A stretch of DNA of 64,000 nt from Macrostomum hystrix (taxonomy: Eukaryota > Platyhelminthes > Macrostomidae): contig CATNEN010000003.1 of the NCBI GenBank assembly GCA_950097015.1, positions 14,948,001-15,012,000 on the forward strand, written 5' to 3'. Position 1 is the stretch's first letter; each line of letters opens with the position of its first letter. Shown here piece after piece: positions 22,311 through 34,400 of this stretch. The translations under genes were made by a program, and so were the position numbers. The notes below the pieces were generated by a model. The model searched no databases and was not told where the DNA came from. It saw only the letters and a list, made by a program, of their open reading frames with translations.

Positions 22311-25300
22311 TCAATTACCGGCTCGTCGACTGTTGAAATAGTTCATGATTTCAATCGGCAATGGAAAAATAACTGTAGAATTCTTCTCCGCTGAAATAGT
22401 TGTCAAAGTTTGTAAATAGCGCAACTGTAGAGCGGCCGGTGATTCGCTCATGATTTCTGCGGCCTCTTTTAGTGCGCGCGACGCTTTCATTTCGCCGTCG
22501 GCCGCGATAACCTAGAAATAAATTTATCTCGACTTGTATAGTGACTTAAGAAGGCACGAGATTTTCCCCATAGTGAGGTAGGTGAGTGGCAGAGTGGTCT
22601 AACGCGTTTGCCTCTCGCGCACCAAGGGGCCCCTGAGCTCGATTCCGCGGTGAGGCCACATTAAATTGGGGCGCAGCCGCATTTTGTACTTCATTACTTT
22701 GTGCTTAGTGTAAGTTGTTTACGCTCGCGTACCCTCTTATTTGTACTTTCTCCTCTCTCCCTCTCTCCCTCTATCAGTTCAACTTATTATCTAACTTTTA
22801 CTTCTCTTTCCTTCCCCCTCGTCTCTGATTGGCTAGCTGTTCGTCTCTCTTTCCTTACCCCCTCCTTTTCAGCTCTTACCCTCTGGCCCGTTCATACTCG
22901 TGTTCCCTATATGCCCCCTCCTTATCTATTGGTTAAAATATTTGATTCTCGGCTAGCGGGCCGGCCTTCTTTTTCGATTCGTTCAGTGCCTTAAACACAG
23001 GCCCTTATTGCGAATACTCAATTAATTTTAAGAAGTCCACTACATGTCGTGCAATTTACGCCATTAAGGGCGAACCCGATTCAAACAATGCACTAAAGAC
23101 GTTCAGATTACGTATAATGATAAGTGCCGTTTAATTCACTTTCTGCTCTCGGTTTTAGTCGAGTGGTTGTAGCCTAGTGGTTAGAGCGTCGGACTCACGA
23201 CTAGATTGTCGGGGGTTCGATTCCCTACTCCATTGGAACGATTTGTGTCCTTCGGCAAGGGACTTAACTCTCCATTGGTTCAGTTCACCCAGCTGTTAAA
23301 TGGGTACCAGAATTTAACTGGGGTAATTGAAGGTGGTTGGGTGAGGCGTCTCCCCAGTCCATGGACTGAACAGCCGTACACAACCTTCAGATGCGCCGCG
23401 CTATAAACATGCCACTGACCTTTGCGTTAGCTTCTCTGTTAGCTTCAGCCTCAGCAGCCATCGAACGCTGCAATTGCTGAGGCAGACGAACATCTTTTCT
23501 GTAAATTATATTTTTTAAGTTTAAGAGTTTAAAGTCTAGGCTTTTCAGGATTTCTTAAAAGTGCAATCAGTGCATAGGACTCACATTTCGACGCGTTCGA
23601 CTTTGACACCCCAGGGATGTGTGACCTGGTCTAGGATTGCCTGGTGAAAAATAATAAATTCTACGCTTATTGACAAATGATATCTTAAGACCCAAGAGTT
23701 AAATTCATGACAGAGAGACAAATGAAGTTTAAAAAATTAAAACACCACTAGTCCATGTACGTTCAGTCCATTGATGTACATTCTATCTAAGACCCTTCGG
23801 AAAGCCACAACCTTATCATCCCTATAAAAATGTACGTTTTACCCCACCCCTACAAAAACCACTGCCTTATCAACCCGATAGTAATGTACAGTCTACCCCT
23901 ACAAAAACCACCGCCGTATCAACCTGATAGTAATGTACAGTCTACCCCTACAAAAACCACCGCCTTACCAAACCGATAGTAATGTACAGTCTACCCCTAC
24001 AAAAACCACCGCCTTACCAAACCGATAGTAATGTACAGTCTACCCCTACAAAAACCACCGCCTTACCAAACCGATAGTAATGTACAGTCTACCCCTACAA
24101 AAACCACCGCCTTATCAAACCGATAGTAATGTACAGTCTACCCCTACAAAAAAACACCGCCTTATCAACCCGATAGTAATGTACAGTCTACCCCTACAAA
24201 AACCACCGCCTTATCAACCCGATAGTAATGTACAGTCTACCCCTACAAAAACCACCGCCTTACCAAACCGATAGTAATGTACAGTCTACCCCTACAAAAA
24301 CCACCGCCTTATCAAACCGATAGTAATGTACAGTCTACCCCTACAAAAACCACCGCCTTACCAAACCGATAGTAATGTACAGTCTACCCCTACAAAAACC
24401 ACAGCCTTATCAAACCGATAGTAATGTACAGTCTACCCCTACAAAAACCACCGCCTTATCAACCTGATAGTAATGTACAGTCTACCCCTACAAAAACCAC
24501 CGCCTTATCAACCCCATAGTAATGTACAGTCTACCCCTACAAAAAACCACCGGCTTATCATATCTTCTAAGAGTGTTCATTCTTCCCCGACCCTACAAAA
24601 CCAGCACCCGACAAGTAACTCCCAAGAAATTATAAAGACTCCTGAAAAAATATATTTAGACTCACCGATATGCTCTGACTCATTGCGTCCCTCTCGCTGA
24701 GAATTTCAGTCAAAGTTCTCGAACCAAGAACATTTCTTAGAGTTGTCTGAGCCAGGTACTTTGTAGACAAGTTCACGTTTGTTACGGCTGTTACTGAGAG
24801 AACGGGATTCAGCACTTTGTAGTAGACTACAGCGTCAACAGCAACCGTGACGGAGTCCCTGGTGAGAATCTGTGATAAAAGAGTTTCGTGGCTTTTAAGA
24901 GTCGTTCATATCTAAAAAATTCTGGAACTCTGTCTAACCTGTTAGACAATATTCTAATTACCTGTAAGACAGGAGTCTTACCTGCGAGAAAGGAGTCTAA
25001 CCTGTTAGACAAAATTCTAACATGTTAGGCAACATTCTAACCCGTAAGATAGTAAGTCGAACCTGTTAGACAAGATTCCTATTAGACAGGAGTCTAACCT
25101 GTTAGACAGTAGTCTAACCTGTTCAGTATTCTAACCCGTTAGACAGTAGTCTAACCTGTTAGACAGTAGTCTAACCTGTTAGACAGTAGTCTAAGCTGTT
25201 AGACAGTAGTCTAACCTGTTAGACAGTAGTCTAACCTGTTCAGTAATCTAACCTGTTAGACAATAGTCTAACCTGTAAGACAGTAGTCTAACCTGTAAGA

Positions 25301-26061
25301 CAGTAGTCTAACCTGTTAGACAGTAGTCTAAACTGTTCAGTAATCTAACCTGTTAGACAGTAATCTAACCTGTTAGACAGTAATCTAACCTGTTAGACAG
25401 TAATCTAACCTGTTAGACAGTAATCTAACCTGTTAGACAGTAGACAGTAATCTAACCTGTTAGACAGTAATCTAACCTGTTAGACAGTAATCTAACCTGT
25501 TAGACAGTAATCTAACCTGTTAGACAGTAATCTAACCTGTTAGACAGGAATCTAACCTGTTAGACAGGAATCTAACCTGTTAGACAGTAGTCTAACCTGT
25601 AGTCTAAGCTGTTAGATAAGTTTTCTATTAAACTCACCGCCTGAGGTTCAACGTCAAACATGATGGTTCTGAGATCAATAACGTGAATCTGATCAACGCA
25701 GGGTATTAGCAGTATCAGTCCCGGCCCATGGGTACCAGATTTAATGCGACCCAATCGAAATATGACCGCTCGCTCGTACGTTTTTACCGTCTAAAAAGCG
25801 TTTTTTTCAAAATAATAATTAGGTGTACTTTTGGTTGTATCCAAGTATATTAACTTTCTAAGAAAGCTTTCTCACCGTTATAACAAACAACATCGAGAAC
25901 GGAAAAGTAAGCGCAACCATTAATAAGGCTAACGCAATCAGACAATATCCGCAGCATCCTAAACCGGAATTATCCGGCCTTATCTCGGCCTCTTTGTCGA
26001 TGTCTATGGCCGAAGTCGTGATAGGACTGATTCTATTGGATTCAATTAGGCTTGCTTGCAT
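22311..26061 (-). CDS. STOM: Stomatin (SPFH/band-7 integral membrane protein)
   Basis: Six exons on the minus strand: 26061-25876, 25790-25638, 24869-24666, 23640-23585, 23498-23420 and 22511-22311. All have GT-AG borders and keep frame, giving 292 residues (human stomatin is 288). Residues 36-40 (CCGYC) are probable palmitoylation sites. Residues 41-61 form the membrane hairpin with the conserved Pro54 in TFPFS. The PHB domain follows: YERAVIFRLGRI, DSVTVAVDAVVYYKV, AQTTLRNVLG and VKLPQQLQR-like VRLPQQLQR. The C-terminal oligomerisation part is SPAALQLRYLQTL and STVIFPLPI. Stomatins form rings in cholesterol-rich membrane and modulate channels and transporters. MEC-2/podocin relatives differ mainly in their extensions; the short tails here favour stomatin itself. 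Introns 2 and 3 carry different minisatellites, and intron 5 carries two SINEs. Confidence 0.95.
22569..22682 (+). mobile_element. SINE family A, head only, in stomatin intron 5
   Basis: Begins GGTGAGTGGCAGAGTGG, contains TCTAACGCGTTTGCCTCTCG and the B-box-like AGCTCGATTCCGCGG, and stops at GGGGCGCAGCCGC. The body is absent; the CCAAT-type block follows directly. Confidence 0.8.
22690..23000 (+). repeat. C+T-rich block with ATTGG motifs in stomatin intron 5
   Basis: Contains TCTGATTGGCTAGC near 22826 and CTATTGGTT near 22927 in a pyrimidine-rich context, like the blocks at 5842-6231 (inverse), 50820-51260 and 55080-55420. Confidence 0.4.
23119..23145 (+). mobile_element. End fragment of the palindromic MITE-like element
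   Basis: GTGCCGTTTAATTCACTTTC matches the left end of the 53325-53468 element with one difference. It is cut off by the SINE that follows. Confidence 0.5.
23158..23410 (+). mobile_element. tRNA-derived SINE, family B
   Basis: The tRNA-like head has an A box GTAGCCTAGTGGTTAGAGCG and a B box GGGGTTCGATTCCC. The central domain reads TTCGGCAAGGGACTTAACTC and AAATGGGTACC, resembling a core shared by many invertebrate SINEs (Meta-SINE-like, from memory). The tail reads GCGCCGCGCTATAAACATG. It differs from family A. Its 3' end lies about 5 bases from the splice donor of stomatin exon 5. Confidence 0.8.
23838..24560. repeat. Minisatellite, 49-bp unit, stomatin intron 3
   Basis: About 14 copies. The unit contains AATGTACAGTCTACCCCTAC and AAAAACCACCGCCTTACC, with CCTTATCAACC variants. 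Confidence 0.95.
24931..25615. repeat. Minisatellite, 20-bp unit AACCTGTTAGACAGTAGTCT, stomatin intron 2
   Basis: About 33 copies with CAGTAATCT and GTAAGAC variants. It ends about 20 bases from the donor of exon 2. Confidence 0.95.
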
Positions 26062-26639
26062 TATTCACAGTCTATTAAAGTGGAGTGCGATTTTTTTCTT
26101 TAAAAAATGACTGTTCAAGATCGCGACATGTACTGTCAAGTTATCTATATATATATTCATTTAAGGCGAGATCAACTTGGCTTTGACTCAGTTTTACATT
26201 TACTGCTGATAAGATAAAAAAAGTTGAGCTTTTCGACCAGTCAAATTGGTTAGTCATCAACATGTGTGACTGCAGTGTTGTCTTAAGATATTTCGTGCAA
26301 TTAAAGGCTTTATTTATTGGTCTAGAGGCATGACATGAGTACGAGTATAAGGATCGTGCAGTGCATGTTCACGGTGACTAAATTAATCGAGAAATTTTTA
26401 TCTACCAAATTAAAAGCAATGAGATTCTACATCTGTAGGCTTGACTTGACCACAGAATATAATCTCCAAGGAGTGTGTTAAAAGTACTTATAATTTTTCT
26501 GTACTGTCAAAAAGTTATTCATCGATAAATCAACACAATTTTGGTGTCGTTAGAAAGCAACTTAATCATTCTATGTTTTGGTGTGAACACACATTTTATT
26601 TCACTGTCCGAAAATTACTTTGCAATATGTACTTGGTTG
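26062..26639. other. Upstream region of stomatin, no further feature
   Basis: AT-rich sequence. It should hold the stomatin promoter and 5' UTR, but I cannot pick out a convincing core promoter. Confidence 0.35.
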
Positions 26640-26830
26640 CGGGCACTGGCAATTCTGCCCAAGATTGCTGAGCACATACGCTCAGATCGTCAGACAGTGT
26701 ACCCTCTCACAGGGCCTTGAAGATTGGCTCCAAATGGCGTAAATTGCACGACAAGCCCCCAGGCCTTCTCTTCGCGACTGCGCCTCAAAGGAATGTGGCC
26801 TCGCCGCGGAATTGTATTATTTAATCTTGC
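26640..26830 (-). mobile_element. SINE family A, minus strand, partial
   Basis: Read on the minus strand it contains GAGGCCACATTCC, then GAGAAGGCCTGGGGGCTTGTC, GTGCAATTTACGCCATT and CTTGGGCAGAATTGCC, in family order. The tRNA head is truncated and the copy is diverged. Confidence 0.7.
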
Positions 26831-26934
26831 TCCCAACGCTATCTTTGCATCGTGGGCATGGACATGGAAATGGCTATGGATATGGGGGCGAATGTTCCCC
26901 AATCTGAGGACTCGCTTGAGAGGCAACTTTGCAG

Positions 26935-27240
26935 CAGGGGAATCTCATCGAGTAGGGGAATACCGACGAGCAGGAGAATCCCGTCACGCAGGTAACTCCA
27001 GGGGGAGAACAAACCTGTCAAACAGGGAATTCGATCGAGCAGGGAAATCCAGTCGAGCAGGGAATTCCAGTCAAGTAGGAGAATCCCTCGAGGAGGAGGG
27101 ATTCCCCAGAATCCCGATGATCTGGGGAATCCCTTCAGGCAGGGAATTCCTCTGAAAAACAAACCTGTTCAGCAGAGAATCCCGTCGAGGAGGGGAATCC
27201 CTTTAAGCAGGGGAATCCTTTCAAGGTAAGCTCGCGTACA
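26935..27240. repeat. Degenerate tandem repeat, ~19-bp unit
   Basis: Irregular copies around CGAGCAGGGAATTCCAGT between stomatin and FPGT. It is much more diverged than the other arrays, so older or inactive. Confidence 0.6.
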
Positions 27241-27613
27241 GAAAGGGAATCCCGGCAAAATTGATACCTTCACGTAGGAAAACCTCGCTGAGAAAAGAAA
27301 ATGGCAAACAATATTATTGAAAAAACTATTCCAAAAGCGTTTTAAATATGCGAACGTCAATACTTTCCTTATTGGCATAATTTTTATTGCAAGCTTCATA
27401 CTAATAAATAAGTTGCAGCAGCGAAAAGTCCAGTGAATTTACTCGCGCATTAAAAAATCAACAAATCAATTGCTGCGCCAGAATGATAATGACGTCTATC
27501 AAGAATAAAGAGGTGTTTTACACTTTTTTCTTATAGTAATTCATTTCGCCACTAAGTAGTCAGTGGTTTCATAGGTAAAATACTGGAAACAGCAAAGTTA
27601 CAGTGACTAATTG

Positions 27614-29988
27614 TTAGTCATTAAAACTCATTCGATATTTAACTAAAGCCATGGTGTCCTTGGCTCGAGTAATCTCAGCCATGCTCATCAATTTCCTCTC
27701 TTCGGGCACTTCGGCTAACCAGTTTTTAAGTCGATAAACAGTACTCGCATTTTCTTCAGACCACATCAGTGTTGTCAGTGTGGTTAGAAATGATTTCCCA
27801 TTGTGAACATCGCCGCAAATCCATCTACGATCGAATGGGAACAATGGAGTCGACCATAAACTAGCAGCTGAGCCGGAATTCTCAACCCAAGCTTCATCGA
27901 AATCGACGGCGTGCCGTTCTAGAAAGTCGCTCAACGGTTTTCCAAGAAATGTAGCCGATTTAAAATCCCGCTGTTTCGGATTGTCGGCCGAATGAAAGGC
28001 CCACGTGACACTACCACCGCCAACCAATGGGACAGTTTGCATTACCCAACAATTGGGAATAAGCAAGTCTGCCAAGGGCTCAATGCACACACAATGGCTA
28101 AGCAGACAGTTAGAACCGATGCAAAACGAGCGAGTTGTGATGCTGCAGAACTCAATTGCAGAGCGGTTGCCATTGAACTTTAAGCCTTCGCCAATGTTGA
28201 GTGTGCAACGTGTAACAATGTTATCAAGTGCACCGCCCAGTCTGTCGAAAAAATATTAGATGATTGTAATTAAAAAGCAGGTTACATAAAAACATAAACT
28301 ATCTATAACTGAAATTAAAAAACCGTACAGTGGACGTACCCGTTGTCAACACCAACAGTAAAGCATCTAGCTAGTTCGATTGGTCGAAATAACGCATCAA
28401 GATACTCTCTTGTGCTTCCAATATGCACTAGAGCTGATTTATCAATCCGACACAAGCGAAGCTTCCTGCCACGAAGCAATTCAAATAGACTTGTTCGCAG
28501 CTCGATTAGACGAGCAACAGTTGACGAACTCGGTGGTCGAGATAGATTTCGAGTTTCGTTAGCGTAGTCTGATAGTACTGCTTCGCTGTGTGAACGAGTG
28601 TAAAATTACAGAGAAGTTGAGATAACTGGACATTGTAATAAAAAAGCAGATTTGAACAGACTATGTATGACTCATGGGTATGTTCTATTTTTAGCACAAT
28701 CAGCCAATGACGTCACGCGTCCTTGACGCATTCGTCGCTCGCGTGAAAACTTCCCGATAATGAGATTTGAGACAGAAAGCTGATATTAAAGTATACGTAC
28801 TTTAATGCAAATAAAAGATTGAAATTCCTACCTGCCGAGACCTCGCAAAATATCACCGTACGCGTCTAACTCCAATCCGACCATTGACAGTTGGTTTTCA
28901 TCGTGCCAGGCCAACAAGGCTTCGAACAATTTGTTAACATCATGCAACCAAAAAACTGAATCAACAAGAACGCTGCCATCCTGTGATGCGATGACACCAG
29001 CTGTAGAACGCATCTCTGGAACAGTTGGCTTCTGCAGGACGCGGCAACAGTCAAGAACAGCCAAGCCAGTTGCTAAGCTAGTCTCATCAACAATCTCATT
29101 TTGATCAACACAATAGATGCCATGTCCGCTAGCCAAAGCTAAATCCTGAGTAGGATGCGCCAGAGCAACTACGTCGGCTGTGGCTAGACGGTGGCACGCT
29201 GGCGATGATGTACTTAAATTGGTTGACTCAAACTCGCAAGGCAGCAGGGCGTCAGAGCACGCTACAATAAGTTAAAGAAAGACAACTTCTTGCTACATTT
29301 CAATGTTAAATATCAAACGCCCACAATTGGCATACCCAAGAAGAAGCAGCCAATGCTGGAATCGGCGGCAAATTTAGCAAACGGTTCCGACAGGCCAACA
29401 ACAATGTCCAGCATGTCCAGACAGCCGGCACTGCTAGTTGGCATGGTGGCAAACAATTTTCCTAGAGCAGCTAGCCAAGGAGCTCGCTGACTCATACCGC
29501 CAGCCGGGATGAAAAGAGTTCTCATGCTGCTCAACTTTTTAGTGCCAAATTCGTTGCGCAGTTCATTGAGACAGAAGAGCAGAGCTCCACCATTGCCTGT
29601 TGCATGAAATAAAAAAACAAGTTTCAGCGAACAAATTAGCGAAACGAAAGTAAGATGCTGCGTCGACCTACCGATCTTGGGCCCAGGAGGATCTGAGTAT
29701 ATTCTAAGCTTAGCTTGAAACTTCTCTTCACCCAGAACTCTATACCCAGCAGCCTGATCTGGGTCAGATGCGCAAATTGCTATGATGTCCCAAGATGTCT
29801 GGTAGTCTGGAATGTTTTTAAATTCATTGCCATTGTAATTTGAACAAAAATGTCAGTATAGCTTGAGCATGGTAAAAAATAATGCTTTGAAAAGAGACTA
29901 TAGAATTACTATACTAAGAATACGTAATATATACGTACTTACTATTTTCTTTATAAAGTCGAAGTAGAAAGTCAGGAGAAATAAGCAT
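27614..29988 (-). CDS. FPGT: Fucose-1-phosphate guanylyltransferase
   Basis: Six minus-strand exons: 29988-29943, 29806-29672, 29596-29336, 29261-28832, 28585-28340 and 28241-27614. They join in frame to 581 residues (human about 590-607). The enzyme makes GDP-L-fucose and pyrophosphate from GTP and fucose-1-phosphate in the cytosolic salvage route that feeds fucosylation. Features in order: SWDIIAICASDP, a Gly-rich loop GPKIGNGGALLF, RTLFIPAGGMSQRAP (family: IHSGGYSQRLP), the ELDAYGDILRGLG region, KSALVHIGSTREYLDALF, and the beta-helix-like C-terminus with ASLWSTPLFP and a final segment comparable to the human SIEEML part (MSMAEITRAKD). The first exon is short (15 codons); its start is inferred from the donor and frame and is the least certain part. 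No minisatellite occurs in its introns, unlike neighbouring genes. Confidence 0.92.
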
Positions 29989-31455
29989 AGTAATTTTTTA
30001 GTGCAGAAAATATTGAGTGCAGAATGTGTAATTTATGCTAAATGCATCAGACTTAACTAGTGTGTTTAAGGTAACAGGCAAAGCCTTAGATTCGGTTCCA
30101 TAAAAATAAGAATCTTACAAATGTAAACACCTATCAAATCAAGGCTTATTAATAAATTATTTGCAGCATGAGATAAAAGCTTCTGATTGTGCGGCAATTC
30201 GGGAGCCACTGAAATTTAGAGCTTAATTGGCGGCTGGTCTCTATGTTATCGTTGCCGACGGTGACGACAAAGTGCGAGAGCTGCAAGCAGTGGGCATGCA
30301 AAAATGTTCAGGCTGTTGAAAATTAAAATTTTCCAAATCATGGTAGAAACATCCTTTTCTTAGAAATAAATGCGAAGGAACAAACTAAACTCTATTATGG
30401 AGTACAATAATAGCTATATATTTCCGTGAGTAAACAATACAATAAATAAAATGTTCTAATGCTGACATAAATTCTGCAATAAAATATCGTTTTCAAAACG
30501 ATTGTTTATAATTAAAAATTTAACTTAACGAATCATTAGGCGCAAATTAGGTAGACTCAAAAATGATCTCGACATAATCTCAGGACTAATATAATTAATA
30601 ACCACGCTGTGATACTAAGTAAGACGTATAGCACGCTTTTTTATCTATCCATATTTTAAATAACGTTTAAATAAGTTTCAGCCCAAAAACTTTTACGAGT
30701 AAGTACATGAGTTTCAGAGTTTGTCAAATCGGACTAAATCAGAATTAAGTAATTTATTAGCTTGCCGATACTTAACATGGTTTCTCATACAGCAGTATGG
30801 AGCATGCTGTATAGTAAGTAGTAAATAACTACTAGTTGTAAAGTTTTGGGTTCTGATAATCACTTTTCAAGAACAGATCAACTCAATTAAGTAATTAAAA
30901 CGCCTTAGCTAGCTTTTACAAAAAGTATGGTACTTACTCAGATCTTTTGAATTCCTTTTTAATGGAAAATTTCGTACATAATTTTCGTGTTCAAAAAAGT
31001 TTTTGTATCTGTTTTGTATTTTGTATGAAGTTTAAATTTCATATTAGTAATTAATTTTCAGTTTTATTTATGATGTCACACTTAATTCATTATTAGGGGC
31101 CTATTATTTATTTTTTATGCGTGATCTTGTAGCATACACGCAAAGCTTTGTTAGCTAGCTGATACATTTATTCGTTTTTTTATTTTGACAACTTCACTAA
31201 ATTGGCACTCTACAACTTTAAATATAATTGTTATAATTGGCTTTTGGAGACAATGGGACTGGAGAATAAATAAAATATTTCCTGCATAAATTTTAAATTC
31301 TGTTCTTAATTGTGAAGCACACACCTGTAGAAGTTTTGCTAAAAAAACTTGTGTTAAACTGTTAGCTAAGGTTTTCTTTTTTCCTGTAGCAAATTGTCTT
31401 TTATATTTGCTCAATTATTTTTTCATTTCAGATCTTGCAGATAATTAAAAAAGCC
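29989..31455. other. AT-rich region between divergent FPGT and SEC24 genes
   Basis: FPGT (-) and SEC24 (+) are head to head, so both promoters should lie here. No array, RNA gene or extra exon is seen. Confidence 0.5.
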
Positions 31456-34400
31456 ATGAAACAACCATATCAGCAACAACAGCACCATCAATGGCCAGTG
31501 TCACAGCCAATGACACCTTCTATGAGACAAAACTTGTATGTGTATTGTATTTTATCTACTAAAGCTATTGGTTTTTCTATTTTTAGCCTTTTTATTGTGA
31601 AAGCGTTGTTTTAATTTTAGGCCACCACCTCCAGTTTGGCATTCAAATGAAAATGCCCCAACAATGGCACAGCTACCTGGCAGTCAACCGCAGATTCTGC
31701 AACAGAATGTATTGTCCCTACATCCACCAGATAGGCACCCTTCTGCTTATCTGGCACCGACTCAACCTGTCATTGAAGCGCTGGCCCAGAGCGATGCTCC
31801 CCCAGTCAGACATCCACCACAGAGTCATCTGCCACAGAGTCATCTGCCACAGAGTCATCCGTCACAGAGTCATCCGCCACAGAGTCATCCGCCACAGAGT
31901 CATCCACCACCGTTTCCGCCCCCTCAACGGCCTCAAAGTCATCCACCTTTATTTCCACCGCCCGAACCGCCTCGGAGCCATCCGCCTCCGCTTCCGCCCC
32001 CTCAGGCGTCTTTGCTGGCACCCACACAATTGCCAATAGGCTACCAGCAGCAGCCTGTTCGCTGTCAGAATCAGGGCTCTACTCTGGTGACTCAGAATTA
32101 TCCCCAGATGTTAGGAACTAATCCTTCAAGTTATCAGTTTCTTCCGCCGCGACAGCCGTCTAATCAGTCCACCACTCTGAGGTAATTACAGTGTTTTATG
32201 AAAGTCATATTTTATACTCGTATAATTGCTGATCCCGATTAATTTGGTTTGTCAGTGGATAGCCTTGTCACATCTCGTACGCTCCACTTTTCGTCTCGCG
32301 GACCGCCATCTCCTCCACTTTTCGTCTCGCGAACAGCCACCCTCACTCCACTTTTCATGTCGCGAATAGCCATCTCCTCCACTTTTCGTCTCGCAAACAG
32401 CCACCTCACTCCACTTTTCGTCTCGCGAACAGCCACCCTCACTCCACTTTTCGTCTCTCAAACAGCCACCTCACTTGCTATTCCTTTTATTGACAGTTCA
32501 AGCTTTTCTAGCTATGAGCATATTTTAGACTTGCTGCTTTAGGAATAACCTGTCATCTGTTAATCGATTGACATGATAATTTTCAATGAACTATTTCAGT
32601 CCTCCACAGCAGCAGCCACAGCAACGCAGTCTTCATCCGGATCTGATGCCGTCCGCTGTACAAGTACTGGAGGATGACATTAAACGTCATTTAGCCTCAG
32701 CAAATGTGTCAGCAAATAGCACCGTTATCTGCCATTTCGAATCTGGTCCAGCTAGCATCGGACGGCCTCCACCTCTTGTGACATCGATCGATCATTTGAA
32801 GCTAGCAGATTCCGGTTCTTGTCTACCTATCTACATGCGGCCAACGATATCTACTGTGCCTAGAAGTGCAGATCTACTGAAAACTAGCGGTGGCCTCGCC
32901 ATGGGATTAATTGTAGCTCCAATGTCGTTTACACCCTCAAATTGTTCCCCAATCAGCCAATCCGTTGACAACGGCGAAGATCCTGTCAGGTGTATTCGAT
33001 GCCGAGCCTACATGAGTCCTTTCATGGCCTGGCTAGACGGTGGCAGAAGGTTCGAGTGTGGCTTCTGCGGTGCTCGGACAGACACGCCTCAGGTTTGTGA
33101 GCATTTTAATCTGTGTGTACTATAATCCGACTGAAAAAAAGCATGCACCTCATTCTTAGATCTTCAAATCCGTAACTTAAGGACTGAAACAATTAGCCAA
33201 AATGCGAAAAACGCCAAATTAATTAATATTAATTTAAACACTAAAGTAAAAACACGGAAAGTTAACGTAAACTCTGAAATTTTACGAAAACCCGGAAAGT
33301 TTAAGTAAAGCCTAGAAATTAAACGTAAACCCAGAACAAGATTATTAAAAATCAAATTTATTTGTAAACCAAAACATTTTTCTATGCGCCTTGTAACAAT
33401 AAGCTATCGTACCTCTCGTGTAGAAGTACTTTGCCCATCTGGACCAATCTGGTTATCGTGTTGACGCTGCTTACCGCCCGGAGCTCCGTTTAGGCTCGTA
33501 CGAATTGCCCGCTTCGGGACCTGAATATCGTCGAGGAAATCGTCCCAGTTTGGCCGCTAGACCTGGCCTAGTTTTTGCCATAGACGTCAGCTATAGGGCC
33601 GTGCGCTCGGGACTGACTAGTCTCGTCTGCTCGCATCTAAAACAACGGGTGAGGATTTTGCTGATGTTTTCTGAGCTGCTTAGTACGACTTGTTCTGTTC
33701 TTCTTCTATTAATTTAATGGGGCGTCTTATCTTATTTTTACGATAAGTCTCATCTTATTTTTAGACTAGTCTTAAGATAGTCTTATTTTTCTATTTAGAT
33801 TCTACTTCCGGTCTTCTTCTTTCAGTTCCATGATGATTCTACTTCCATCATAATTCTATCTTCTTCTTACAAAGTCTTCTCCTGTCTTTTAGGTTAGCTT
33901 GCAGCCTAGTAGTTAGAGATTTGGACTTTAGACGGAGGGTTCGGTGGTTCGAATCTTGTTTGGCCTCCTACATGTATTTCAAGTATCCATATTCCAATAT
34001 ATCCCATTTACCAGCTAACAAGTTTTCTACCAGCCTGGACAGCATCCGACGGCAAATCAGTTCATTATCCTCGCGTCGCTTTTGTAACCTACGATAAAAC
34101 TGTGCACTTTTACAATCTGGCGCCCAGCCTAACCCAGCCGCAGTGCATGGTTGTGTCAGATTTGGACGAAGCTTTCGCACCATTGGGCGCCACTACAAGT
34201 TCAGGATTTCTAATCGATCCAATTGAATCTGGTCCGCTAATAGATCAACTATTAGATTACATACCTAATCAGTTTGCTAGTACAACTATCATTGACACAG
34301 TTCCTGGTTCTGCTATTGAATGCTGTTTAGATGCATTTGAATCTATTGGTAGTGTTGGCAAATTGGTTCTATTGCACACCGGTTTACCTAGTTGCGACTC

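Noticed and set aside
23158-23230. Functional tRNA gene
   Set aside because: A and B boxes are present but the acceptor stem does not close and a SINE core follows, so it is a SINE head.
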